Of a DNA stretch of 64,000 nt, positions 8,831 to 17,003 are shown in pieces. Position 1 is the stretch's first letter; the number at the start of each line of letters is the position of its first letter. Where the stretch lies: contig JAHDKT010000003.1 in NCBI GenBank assembly GCA_018436725.1, forward strand, positions 1-64,000, in the 5' to 3' direction. Below the pieces are notes generated by a model. The model ran no database searches. It saw nothing but the letters and a program-made list of their open reading frames with translations, and was not told the DNA's origin. The translations under genes and the position numbers were made by a program. Source of the stretch: Synergistaceae bacterium. Its GTDB lineage: Bacteria; Synergistota; Synergistia; Synergistales; Aminobacteriaceae.

Positions 8831-9835
8831 ATGCGCATACCGTACGGCGAGATGCGGGACGTGTTCCTGCGGATACTGTTGAAATACGGATTCCACGAGG
8901 AGAAGGCTGCTCGCGCCGCCGAACTCTTCACCGACAATACCTGCGACGGGGTGGCCTCCCACGGGGCGAACCGTTTCCCGAGGGTGCTTACGTACATCCG
9001 CAAGGGACACATCGCCCCCGCCGCCGACCCGATCATGGAGGAGTCCTTCGGCGCGCTGGAGCGCTGGAACGGCAACCGCGGAATGGGGTGCACGAACGCC
9101 TCCTCCGCGATGGACCGGGCGATGGAGCTTGCGGCCATCTCCGGAGTCGGCTGCGTCGCCATGCGCAATACCAACCATTGGATGCGCGGCGGAGCGTACG
9201 GCCTCCAGGCGGCCCGCAAAGGGTTCGTCGGCATCTGCTGGACGAACACCATGCCGAACATGCCTCCGTGGGGGGGCAAGGAGCGGCGCATCGGCAACAA
9301 CCCGATCATCATGGCGCTTCCGTGGAAGGAGAGCCCCGTGCTGATCGACGGGGCGCTGGCGCAGTTCTCCTACGGCGCCATCGAAGCGCATCGGCTGGCG
9401 GGAAGACAGCTCCCCGTCCCCGGCGGCTACGACGAAGAGGGGCGTATCACGAGCGATCCGGGAGCTATCGAGAAGACGTGGCGCGTGCTTCCGATCGGCT
9501 TCTGGAAGGGCTCCGGCCTCTCCATCGCCCTCGACCTGATCGGCGCGCTCCTCTCGAAGGGGAACACCGTACGCCAAATCGGCGAACTCGGCGACGAGAT
9601 CGCGGTCACCCAGACCTTCCTCGCCTTCAACGCGGAGGGGATGTACGGGAAGGAGTACGTGGAGTCCGTCGTGGAGGGCGTCCTCTCCGACCTGAAGCGG
9701 GCGGCGCCGGCGGAACCGGGCGGAGAAATTCTCTACCCGGGCGAGAAGGAAGGGCGCACCCGCAGGGAGAACCTTGAACTGGGGATACCCGTGAACGAGG
9801 AGATCTGGGAGAGCATTCTCCGGGAACTCGCGTAA
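8831..9835 (+). CDS. yiaK: 2,3-diketo-L-gulonate reductase (YiaK/DlgD type)
   Basis: 334 residues, the size of the Ldh2/malate-lactate dehydrogenase family, which has a non-Rossmann NAD(P)H fold. Several stretches recall E. coli YiaK almost word for word: SHGANRFPR, NTNHWMRGGAYG, GICWTNT followed by MPPWGGKE and GNNPIIMALP, and FWKGSGLSIALDLIGALLS. The conserved catalytic histidine is in the SHG motif. The enzyme reduces 2,3-diketo-L-gulonate to 3-dehydro-L-gulonate. The ATG at 8831 is used because GGAGGGG stands before it. A TRAP transporter follows directly, as in the E. coli yiaK-yiaMNO cluster, which strengthens the call. Other members of the family act on malate, lactate or ureidoglycolate, but similarity to YiaK is much closer. 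Confidence 0.85.
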   Translation: MRIPYGEMRDVFLRILLKYGFHEEKAARAAELFTDNTCDGVASHGANRFPRVLTYIRKGHIAPAADPIMEESFGALERWNGNRGMGCTNASSAMDRAMELAAISGVGCVAMRNTNHWMRGGAYGLQAARKGFVGICWTNTMPNMPPWGGKERRIGNNPIIMALPWKESPVLIDGALAQFSYGAIEAHRLAGRQLPVPGGYDEEGRITSDPGAIEKTWRVLPIGFWKGSGLSIALDLIGALLSKGNTVRQIGELGDEIAVTQTFLAFNAEGMYGKEYVESVVEGVLSDLKRAAPAEPGGEILYPGEKEGRTRRENLELGIPVNEEIWESILRELA

Positions 9836-9896
9836 AGTTCGTGCTTTCGCGGAAGTTTTTTCCGCATATCTTAACCAAGAGAAAGGGGTACCAAGA

Positions 9897-10895
9897 ATGA
9901 AGAAATGCACACTGTTGTTCCTTGCTGCACTCCTTGCGGTGGTATTCGTCCTCCCCGCGCAGGCCGCTCCGCTGAAGATCGTGGCGGCGCACAACCAGAC
10001 GTCCCTTGAGAATCCGTACCAGCACGGCATGCTGAAGTTCAAGGAAGTGCTGGAGAAGATCTCCGGCGGCGAGATCTCCGTCGACGTCCACGCCGGAACC
10101 ATCGGCACCAACGAGGACGAACTCGTCGAGAAGCTCCAGCTCGGCGCTGCCGACGTCGTCGTGGCCTCGCCCGGCTTCATGACGAAGATCGGCATCCCCG
10201 AGGTCGACCTCTTCTCGCTCCTCTACCTCTTCAACAGCTTCGGGCACTGGGAGAAGGCCGTCGACGGCGAAGCCGGACAGACGCTGGCGAAGATCATCAA
10301 CGAGAAGTCGCGCAACACGTTCCGCATCGCCGCCTACTGGTCCGCCGGAGTCCGCAACTACTACGGCAAGAAGCCCATCAACACGATGGACGACCTCAAG
10401 GGCATGAAGATCCGCACCCAGATGTCCGGCGTCGTGGCCGACTTCTGGAAGCAGACCGGCGCCATCCCGACGCAGGTCGCCTGGGGCGAGCTGTACCAGG
10501 CGCTGCAGCAGGGCATCGTCGACTGCGCCGAGAACGACTACACGAACTTCAGCCTCATGGACCACCACAAGACGGCCAACGGCAAGTTCATCACCGAGAC
10601 CGAGCACGACTACACCACCCGCTTCGTGCTGATGAACGGGAAGAAGTTCGACTCGCTCACCGATCAGCAGAAGGCGTGGATCGTCGAGGCCATGAAGGAA
10701 GCCACCGCGAAGGAGCGCGAGGTGACCTACAACATGCTCTCCAAGTCGAAGGATCGCGTCATCGCCGACGGCGGCACGGTGAACACGATCGACAAGGCGC
10801 CCTTCATCGCCATCGCCGTGCCCATCCAGGACCAGCTTGCCGAAAAGCTCGGCATCCGGAATCTCGTCGAGATGATCCGCGCGGCGGGCAAGTAA
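9897..10895 (+). CDS. dctP: TRAP transporter substrate-binding protein (DctP/YiaO type)
   Basis: 332 residues with a typical signal peptide at residues 1-23 (KK, hydrophobic core, AQAA cleavage region). The mature part has the DctP-family features: GEISVDVHAG, GAADVVVASPGFM, and the helix DDLKGMKIRTQMS with the Arg that pairs with the carboxylate of the ligand. It acts in the periplasm and hands its ligand to the QM permease encoded next. The position after yiaK suggests 2,3-diketo-L-gulonate or a related sugar acid. A hairpin separates it from the permease genes. Confidence 0.9.
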   Translation: MKKCTLLFLAALLAVVFVLPAQAAPLKIVAAHNQTSLENPYQHGMLKFKEVLEKISGGEISVDVHAGTIGTNEDELVEKLQLGAADVVVASPGFMTKIGIPEVDLFSLLYLFNSFGHWEKAVDGEAGQTLAKIINEKSRNTFRIAAYWSAGVRNYYGKKPINTMDDLKGMKIRTQMSGVVADFWKQTGAIPTQVAWGELYQALQQGIVDCAENDYTNFSLMDHHKTANGKFITETEHDYTTRFVLMNGKKFDSLTDQQKAWIVEAMKEATAKEREVTYNMLSKSKDRVIADGGTVNTIDKAPFIAIAVPIQDQLAEKLGIRNLVEMIRAAGK

Positions 10896-10924
10896 ACCGT
10901 TTTCTCCTCCTGCGGGAGGTTACA

Positions 10925-10966
10925 GGACATTCCCCGTGACATCACGCGGGGAATGTCCCTTTTTTT
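10925..10966 (+). terminator. Hairpin with U-tract between binding-protein and permease genes
   Basis: GGACATTCCCCG and CGGGGAATGTCC pair perfectly and are followed by TTTTTTT. It lies inside the operon, after dctP and before dctQ, so it most likely works as a partial terminator or 3'-end stabiliser that leaves more binding protein than permease. The dctQ ribosome binding site follows immediately. Confidence 0.8.
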
Positions 10967-10983
10967 CAAAGAGGAGGAGCACC

Positions 10984-11469
10984 GTGAAAAAACTGATCGC
11001 ATCGCTTGTGCGCATCCAGGAAGCGCTGGGGACGCTGCTGCTCGCCATCTTCTTCCTGGCCATTCTCGCGCAGATTTCCGCCCGCTACCTGGCGATCCCG
11101 CTGCTCTGGACGGAGGAAGTGGCCAACTACTCCTTCATCTGGGCGGTTTTCATGGGAGCGTCCGTCATGATCCACCACAAGGCTCACTTCGCCTTCAACT
11201 TCTTCCGCGACAAATTCTCGGGCAGGACCGCGGCCGTCTACGACGCCTTCATTTCCGTCGTTCTGCTCTGCTTCACCGTTCCCATGGCATACTACGGCGT
11301 GATCGTCACGACGTCGTTCTGGCACTATAACTGGATCACGCTCCCCTGGGTCAAGATGGGGTACACGTGGCTCTGCCTTCCCATCACCGGCGCCACCATG
11401 ACCATCTACACCATCGCGCACATCGTCGACGACATCCGCATCCTCGCCTCGAAGGAGGCCGTATCATGA
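10984..11469 (+). CDS. dctQ: TRAP transporter small permease (DctQ/YiaM type)
   Basis: 161 residues starting at a GTG behind GAGGAGGAGC; an upstream in-frame ATG at 10936 lies inside the terminator-like hairpin and is not credible. Four membrane helices are visible. The conserved WTEEVANYSFIWAVFMGASVM in the second segment is typical of DctQ. It forms the membrane complex with the large subunit DctM, whose ATG overlaps its stop codon by four bases, indicating translational coupling. Confidence 0.9.
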   Translation: MKKLIASLVRIQEALGTLLLAIFFLAILAQISARYLAIPLLWTEEVANYSFIWAVFMGASVMIHHKAHFAFNFFRDKFSGRTAAVYDAFISVVLLCFTVPMAYYGVIVTTSFWHYNWITLPWVKMGYTWLCLPITGATMTIYTIAHIVDDIRILASKEAVS

Positions 11470-12749
11470 CGCCGCTGCTGATCGTGGGGCTCTTCGTGCT
11501 GCTCATCTTCCTCGGCGTCCCCATCGCCTTCGTCATCGGCATCGTCTCGCTCGCGGGGATCGCCACGTTGCCGTTCGTCCCGAACTTGACCGTCTTCATG
11601 AAGATGTTCAACGGGCTCAACTCCTTCGTGCTGCTCGCCGTGCCGCTCTTCATCCTGGCGGCCAACCTGATGAACCACGGCCAGATCACCCGGAAGCTGG
11701 TGAACTTCTGCATCGCCCTCGTGGGGAACATCCGGGGCGGCCTCGCGCACGCGAACATCCTCGTCTCCATGATCTTCGCCGGAGTCTCCGGCTCCTCCCA
11801 GGCGGACACGGCGGGCGTCGGGAAGATGCTGATCCCCGCGATGATCGAGACGGGGTACGACAAGGAGAACTCCGTCGGCGTGACCGCGGCCTCCTCCACC
11901 ATCGGCGTCATCATCCCGCCGAGCATCCCGATGGTGATCTACTCCGGCCTCACCAACGCCTCCGTCGCCGCCCTCTTTCTCGGCGGAATGATCCCGGGCA
12001 TTCTCGTCGGCGTGACCATGATGATGATCGTCTACCTGGTCGGCCACCGGAGAAACTTCCCGAAGTACGAGAAAGCGAAGTACTCGGACGTCTGGAAGCT
12101 CTTCAAGGAGTCCTCCCCCGCGCTGCTGACCCCCGTGATCATCGTCGGCGGCATCACCACCGGCTGGTACACGCCCACGGAGGCTGCGGCCTTCGCCTCC
12201 GTCTACGCGCTGCTCATCAGCCTCTTCGTCTACAAGACGCTGAAGCTGCGCGACCTCCCCGGCATTCTGAAGGAGACGCTGAAGCTCAGCTCGCTCTCGC
12301 TCTTCGCCCTCGCCACGGCCAGCGCTCTCGGCGAGCTGCTGGGCTACTACAAGGCGTCCGAAAGCGTCGCGTCCTTCTTCGCCGCGAACGTCGGCAATCC
12401 CCGCCTCTTCCTCCTGATCGTGATCGCCTTCTTCCTTTTCGTCGGCACCTTCATGGACGCCATCCCGGCGATGATCCTCTTCATTCCCGTGATCCTGCCG
12501 ACCGCCGTCCGCATGGGAATCTCCCCCGTCCACCTCGGCGTCGTCGTCGTCATGACGCTCGCGGTCGGCCTGGTGACGCCGCCGTACGGGCTCTGTCTGC
12601 TGATAGCGGGCTCGATAGCCGACCTCTCGATCGAGCGGGCGCTGAAAGGCGTCCTCCCCTACATCTCCGCGCTGATGATCATCCTGCTGCTGGTGGCGAT
12701 GTTCCCCGACGTGGCCTTCTTCATACCCAAAGTCCTCGGCGTGATGTAG
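11466..12749 (+). CDS. dctM: TRAP transporter large permease (DctM/YiaN type)
   Basis: 427 residues and about 12 membrane segments, the standard length of DctM, the sodium-coupled translocation subunit. Diagnostic stretches are GGLAHANILVSMIFAGVSGSS, the IIPPSIPMVIY loop, YTPTEAAAFA and the C-terminal VTPPYGLCLL. The start ATG overlaps the dctQ stop (ATGA). A strong terminator follows. Together with 9897 and 10984 it makes a complete TRAP importer. Confidence 0.95.
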   Translation: MTPLLIVGLFVLLIFLGVPIAFVIGIVSLAGIATLPFVPNLTVFMKMFNGLNSFVLLAVPLFILAANLMNHGQITRKLVNFCIALVGNIRGGLAHANILVSMIFAGVSGSSQADTAGVGKMLIPAMIETGYDKENSVGVTAASSTIGVIIPPSIPMVIYSGLTNASVAALFLGGMIPGILVGVTMMMIVYLVGHRRNFPKYEKAKYSDVWKLFKESSPALLTPVIIVGGITTGWYTPTEAAAFASVYALLISLFVYKTLKLRDLPGILKETLKLSSLSLFALATASALGELLGYYKASESVASFFAANVGNPRLFLLIVIAFFLFVGTFMDAIPAMILFIPVILPTAVRMGISPVHLGVVVVMTLAVGLVTPPYGLCLLIAGSIADLSIERALKGVLPYISALMIILLLVAMFPDVAFFIPKVLGVM

Positions 12750-12763
12750 CCCCCGAACGCGAA

Positions 12764-12804
12764 GAGAGGGAGGCGGCGCCTGCCGTCCTCCCTCTCTTTT
12801 TTTT
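12764..12804 (+). terminator. Rho-independent terminator after dctM
   Basis: An 11-bp perfect stem AGAGAGGGAGG/CCTCCCTCTCT is followed by eight T. It ends the plus-strand operon just before the convergent buk gene. Confidence 0.9.
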
Positions 12805-12824
12805 GGTTTTCGGATACAGGAGCG

Positions 12825-13919
12825 CTACTCGTAGCTTCGAGGAAGCTCCGCCCCCCGCAGAACTCGAAGCGTTCCCTCGGCGAGGGCCTGCATCTCGTCC
12901 TCTCCGGGGTAGATCTTCACCGGGGCGATAAAGGAGACCCGGTCGCCGATGAGCTTGGTGAACCGCTCGTTGTAGGCGAGCCCGCCCGTGAGAAGAATCG
13001 CGTCCACCTCTCCGGAGAGCGTCGCGGCGCACGCCCCGATCTCTTTGGCCATCCTGTAGGCGAGGGCTTCGAAAAGGAGACGCGCCTTCTCGTCGCCGGC
13101 GTCCATCCTGCGGGCGACCTCGCGGAGGTCGTTCGTCCCGAGGTGCGCCACGAGACCGCCTTTTCCGGTGAGCATCTTCAACAGCTGCGGCAGTTCGTAC
13201 TTGCCGCTGAACGCAAGTTTGACCAGTCCGCCGACAGGAAGGCTCCCGGCCCGCTCCGGAGAGAAGGGGCCGTCGCCGTCGAGGGCGTTGTTCACGTCGA
13301 TCACGCGCCCCTTTTCATGCGCGCCAACGGAGATGCCGCCGCCCATGTGGGCCACGACGAGGTTGCACTCGGCGTACGACTTCCCCAGCTCCGCGGCCGC
13401 TCTTCTGGCCACTGCCTTCTGGTTGAGCGCGTGGAAGATGGAGCGCCGTTCGATCTCCGGGAGGCCCGAGTAGCGGGCAAGCGGGCACATTTCGTCCACG
13501 ACGACAGGGTCGACGATGTACGCCCTCCCGCACCCGCCCTCGGCGGCCAATCGAACCGCCAAGGGCGCCCCCAGGTTGCTGGCGTGCGCTCCCCACCGGC
13601 AGGAGCGCAGGCCGGCGAGCATCGCGTCGTTTACTTCGTACGTGCCGCTTTCGATCGGCTTGAGCAGCCCCCCCCGCCCCACCACGGCGTCAAGCTCCGA
13701 GAGAACCGTGCCGTGGGCGTCCAGGCACTTGCGGATCTCTTCGAGGCGGAACTCCTCCTGCTCCATGATTCCGGGGAACCTGCCGATCACGTCGGTATCG
13801 TACCGCTGGGTCTCGCTCCAGAGTTCCCGCAGCGAGCCGTGCGGAGCCCCGCCGTTTTCATCCTCGAAGAGCGCTACCTTGGTGCTGGTGGAGCCGGGGT
13901 TGAGCGCGAGGATTTTCAT
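12825..13919 (-). CDS. buk: Butyrate kinase, copy 1
   Basis: 364 residues, a full-length acetokinase-superfamily enzyme. The ATP-binding NPGSTSTKVALF is at the N-terminus, GRGGLLKPIESGTYEVN and VDEMCPLARYSGLPE are typical of butyrate rather than acetate kinases, and AHMGGGISVGAHEKG is the second phosphate loop. It converts butyryl phosphate and ADP to butyrate and ATP in the cytoplasm. It is the last gene of a four-gene operon and begins 12 bases after ptb copy 1. Branched-chain acyl phosphates are equally possible substrates for this family. Confidence 0.93.
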   Translation of the reverse strand: MKILALNPGSTSTKVALFEDENGGAPHGSLRELWSETQRYDTDVIGRFPGIMEQEEFRLEEIRKCLDAHGTVLSELDAVVGRGGLLKPIESGTYEVNDAMLAGLRSCRWGAHASNLGAPLAVRLAAEGGCGRAYIVDPVVVDEMCPLARYSGLPEIERRSIFHALNQKAVARRAAAELGKSYAECNLVVAHMGGGISVGAHEKGRVIDVNNALDGDGPFSPERAGSLPVGGLVKLAFSGKYELPQLLKMLTGKGGLVAHLGTNDLREVARRMDAGDEKARLLFEALAYRMAKEIGACAATLSGEVDAILLTGGLAYNERFTKLIGDRVSFIAPVKIYPGEDEMQALAEGTLRVLRGAELPRSYE

Positions 13920-13931
13920 AGTGAAAACGCC

Positions 13932-14861
13932 CTACTTGTTGAAGTCGGAGAGCGCGACGGCCGCGGCGATGGAGAGCAGCTTCGCCCTCGTCGAGTCGGC
14001 GCGGCTGGTGAGGACGATGGGGGCGGAGGCGCCGAGGATGAGTCCGGCCGTCTCGTTCTTCGAGAAGTAGACGATCCCCTTGGCGAGCATGTTCCCCGAG
14101 TCGATGTTCGGGACGATGAAGATGTCGGCCTTTCCGGCGACGGGGGAGACGATTCCCTTCGTCTTCGCGGACTCCTCGCTCACCGCGTTATCGAGCGCGA
14201 ACGGGCCGTCGACGATGCAGTTCTTGATCTGGCCGCGGCGGTTCATCTGCGTGAGCGCCGCGGCGTCGAGGGTCGCGGGCATGTCAGGGTTCACCACTTC
14301 GACTGCGGCGAGCACGGCGACCTTGGGCTCGGCCACGCCGAACGCGCGGGCGAGTCCGACGGTGTTCTGGGTGATGTCGGCCTTCGCGGCGAGGTCGGGG
14401 TACATGTTGAAGGCGGCGTCGGCGATGAAGAAGATGCGGTCGAACCCGTCGACGCTGTGGAAGTAGCAGTGGGAGATGGTGTTCTTTCCTTTGCGGAGGC
14501 CGACTTCCTTGCTGAGCATCGCGCGGAGGAAGTTGTTTGTGTGAATCTGCCCCTTCATGTAGATGTCGGCCTTCTTGGAAGAGACCTGCGTGACGGCGGT
14601 GATGCCCATCGCGGGCTCGTCGCGCTCGTCGATGACCTCGTAGTTGGCGAGGTCCACGCCGGCCTGCTCGGCCGCGGCCTTCATCTTGTCGCCGTTGCCG
14701 ACGAGGATCGCCTCTGCGAATCCGGCCTTGCGCGCCTCGTCGATGGCGGTCAGCAGACCGGCCTCCTCGGCCATGGCGACCGAGAGCTTCTTCGGCCCCT
14801 TCTCGGCGCCGATCTTCTTTGCGTAGTCCAAAAGCTGGGAAAGCGAGCGAATCTGTTCCAT
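13932..14861 (-). CDS. ptb: Phosphate butyryltransferase, copy 1
   Basis: 309 residues, single-domain phosphotransacylase of the Ptb group. NPDMPATLDAAALTQMNRRG, the following DGPFALDNAVSEESA and the nucleotide/phosphate region PNIDSGNMLAKGI are family hallmarks. It exchanges CoA of butyryl-CoA for phosphate, giving the substrate of butyrate kinase. AGGAGGAG precedes the ATG. It is followed by buk copy 1 and preceded by a second ptb only 34 bases away. It shares most motifs with that copy but the N-terminal third differs much more, pointing to an old duplication. Confidence 0.92.
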   Translation of the reverse strand: MEQIRSLSQLLDYAKKIGAEKGPKKLSVAMAEEAGLLTAIDEARKAGFAEAILVGNGDKMKAAAEQAGVDLANYEVIDERDEPAMGITAVTQVSSKKADIYMKGQIHTNNFLRAMLSKEVGLRKGKNTISHCYFHSVDGFDRIFFIADAAFNMYPDLAAKADITQNTVGLARAFGVAEPKVAVLAAVEVVNPDMPATLDAAALTQMNRRGQIKNCIVDGPFALDNAVSEESAKTKGIVSPVAGKADIFIVPNIDSGNMLAKGIVYFSKNETAGLILGASAPIVLTSRADSTRAKLLSIAAAVALSDFNK

Positions 14862-14895
14862 AAAAAAACTCCTCCTCTGAATGATATATCCTTTA

Positions 14896-15804
14896 TTAGC
14901 TCCGGGCGACGACCGCGCCCAGGGCGATCGAAAGCAGTTTTGTCTCCATGCTGTCGAAACGGCTGGTGAGTACGATGGGCTTGCGCGCGCCGAGGATGAC
15001 GCCCGCGCCTTTGCCGCCCGTCATGTAGAGCAGCACCTTGCCGACGAAGTTGCCGGACTCGATGTCGGGGACAAGCAGCATGTCGGCGTTGCCGGCCACG
15101 GGCGAGGAGATGCCCTTGATGCGCGCAGCCTCCTCGCTCACCGCGTTGTCCAGCGCAAAGGGGCCGTCGACGAGACACCCCTTGATCTGCCCGCGTTCGT
15201 TCATCTTCGCGAGCGCCGCGGCTTCCAGCGTCGCCCGCATGTCGGGGTTCACCACCTCGACGGCGGCGAGCGCGGCGATCTTCGGCTGCGGGACGCCTAT
15301 CCGGTGGTAGCATGCGACCGCGTTTTCGACGATCTTCACCTTCGCGTTCAGGTCGGGGTAGGTGTTCATGCCGCCGTCGGAGATGCCGATCACCCGGCCT
15401 CCGAGCGTGGGCACCTCGAAGAGGAAGAGGTGCGAGAGCAGCGACCCGGTGCGCAGCCCCCAGTCCTTGTCGAGCACGGCCTTCAGCAGCGACGACGTCT
15501 TCACGAGCCCCTTCATCAGCAGATCGGCCTCTCCGGAGGAGACCATCTTCACGCTCCGCTCGATCGCCCTGTCGTCGTCCTTCTCGTCGACGAGCGAGAT
15601 ATCGGAGAGATCGTAGCCGTCGCGTGCGGCGAGGGAACGAATCTTCCCCTCGTCGCCGATGAGAATCGTTCTGACGACGCCTTCGCGCTGCGCTCTGCAC
15701 GCCGCTCCCAGGGCGTCGTCGCCGTAGGGGCAGGCGAGGGCCAGTGTCATGGAACGCCCTTTTTTACTCTCCGCAAGAAGAAAATCGATACCGTACATAG
15801 TCAT
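14896..15804 (-). CDS. ptb: Phosphate butyryltransferase, copy 2
   Basis: 302 residues. NPDMRATLEAAALAKMNERG, DGPFALDNAVSEEAA and VPDIESGNFVGKVLLYM place it in the same family as the downstream copy. The ATG at 15804 overlaps the stop of buk copy 2 by four bases and has GGGAGG upstream; an in-frame extension to 16842 is only the shadow of buk. The coupling to buk copy 2 suggests a matched kinase-transferase pair. Specificity for butyryl-, isobutyryl- or isovaleryl-CoA cannot be told from sequence alone. Confidence 0.9.
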   Translation of the reverse strand: MTMYGIDFLLAESKKGRSMTLALACPYGDDALGAACRAQREGVVRTILIGDEGKIRSLAARDGYDLSDISLVDEKDDDRAIERSVKMVSSGEADLLMKGLVKTSSLLKAVLDKDWGLRTGSLLSHLFLFEVPTLGGRVIGISDGGMNTYPDLNAKVKIVENAVACYHRIGVPQPKIAALAAVEVVNPDMRATLEAAALAKMNERGQIKGCLVDGPFALDNAVSEEAARIKGISSPVAGNADMLLVPDIESGNFVGKVLLYMTGGKGAGVILGARKPIVLTSRFDSMETKLLSIALGAVVARS

Positions 15805-16895
15805 GAACGATCGCCTCCCGAGACGTATTCGGAATATACTTTCTGCCGCTCCTCGCCCTGAAGGACCCTGAAGGCCCCTTCCGCCAGCGCGGGCATCTCG
15901 TCCTCGCCCGGATAGATCAGCACGGGGGCGATCCACTGGACGCGCTTCTGGACGAGCGCGACGAAATCGTTGTCGTACGCCACCCCGCCTGTGACGAGAA
16001 CGGCGTCCACCTTGCCGGAGAGCGCGGCGGCCATCGCGCCGATCTCCCGGGCGACGGCGTAGGCCATGGCCTCGTACGCGAGTCTCGCGGCCTCGTCCCC
16101 TTCGGCGATCAACGCCTTCACCTCGCGCACGTCGCTCGTGCCGGTGTAGGCGGCAAGGCCGCCCTTCCCGACCACCTTGCGGAGGACCTCCTTCTCGGTG
16201 AGACCGCTCTCGAAGCAGAAACGGAGCAGGTCCCCGGCGGGCAGGCCTCCGGCTCTCTCGGGGGAGAAAGGGCCGAAGTCGTTGGCGTTGTTCAGGTCGG
16301 TCATCCGCCCCTTTTCGTGGGCGCAGACCGTGATGCCGCCGCCGATATGGGCGACGATGAAGTTCAAGGAGTCCCACTGTTCGCCGAGATCTTTCGCGGC
16401 GCGGCGCACGGTGGCCTTCACGTTGAGCGCGTGCCCCAGGGAGATCTTTGGCAGTTCGGGGAGGCCGGTGACCTTCCCCAGAGGGTTCATCTCGTCGACG
16501 GCGACAGGATCGACGATGAACGCCGGGATGCCTCTCGGCCGGCAGATCGCGTCGGCGAGAATGCCGCCGAGATTCGACGCGTGCTCCCACGGCTTCCCCA
16601 TCCGGAGACGCTTCAGGAGGACGTCGTCCACGCCGTACGTGCCGCCGGGAATCGGCTCGACGAGACCGCCGCGCCCGGCGACCGCGGAAAGATCGTCGAA
16701 GGAGCAGCCTTTGGCCGCCACGGCCTCGGCGATGGTGTCCAGGCGGAACTGGAACTGATCCGCCACGGACGGAAACGTCCCCAACGCCTCCGGATCGTGC
16801 CGGACAGTCTCTCTCCAGACCTCCCGCCCGTCGGCGAACCATGCGATTTTCGTGCTTGTGGAGCCGGGATTGATTGCAAGGACATGCAACGACAT
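15801..16895 (-). CDS. buk: Butyrate kinase, copy 2
   Basis: 364 residues from the ATG at 16895, behind GGGGAGGG. NPGSTSTKIAWF, GRGGLVEPIPGGTYGVDD and AHIGGGITVCAHEKG match copy 1, while the rest differs considerably, so this is a paralogue and not a recent repeat. It is the first gene of the operon buk-ptb-ptb-buk and is read from the promoter at 16971-16999. Its product would make ATP from acyl phosphates during amino-acid fermentation. Confidence 0.93.
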   Translation of the reverse strand: MSLHVLAINPGSTSTKIAWFADGREVWRETVRHDPEALGTFPSVADQFQFRLDTIAEAVAAKGCSFDDLSAVAGRGGLVEPIPGGTYGVDDVLLKRLRMGKPWEHASNLGGILADAICRPRGIPAFIVDPVAVDEMNPLGKVTGLPELPKISLGHALNVKATVRRAAKDLGEQWDSLNFIVAHIGGGITVCAHEKGRMTDLNNANDFGPFSPERAGGLPAGDLLRFCFESGLTEKEVLRKVVGKGGLAAYTGTSDVREVKALIAEGDEAARLAYEAMAYAVAREIGAMAAALSGKVDAVLVTGGVAYDNDFVALVQKRVQWIAPVLIYPGEDEMPALAEGAFRVLQGEERQKVYSEYVSGGDRS

Positions 16896-16970
16896 ACAGA
16901 CCCTCCCCTTCGGATCGCGAACATCGGCTATGCTCTCTGTTTTCAGATTCAAAAGCTATTAACAGAACTC

Positions 16971-16999
16971 ATTATACAGTATATTGTTCTCCCGGACAA
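16971..16999 (-). promoter_or_regulatory. Candidate sigma-70 promoter for the buk-ptb-ptb-buk operon
   Basis: On the minus strand TTGTCC (16999-16994), 17 bases, and a perfect TATAAT (16976-16971) lie about 75 bases before buk copy 2. A short inverted repeat (CTCCCGTGAG...TCCGGGAG) in front of it may end the upstream HD-GYP transcript. Confidence 0.65.
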
Positions 17000-17003
17000 A
17001 GGC

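Noticed and set aside
7063..9312. A 749-codon open frame on the minus strand opposite abgT copy 2 and yiaK
   Set aside because: It is low-complexity, rich in Arg, Glu, Asp and His, and spans two well-supported genes and a terminator. High-GC third positions produce such mirror frames.
10936..10983. An upstream ATG as start of the TRAP small permease
   Set aside because: It lies inside the stem of the terminator-like hairpin and adds no helix; the GTG at 10984 has GAGGAGGAGC in front.
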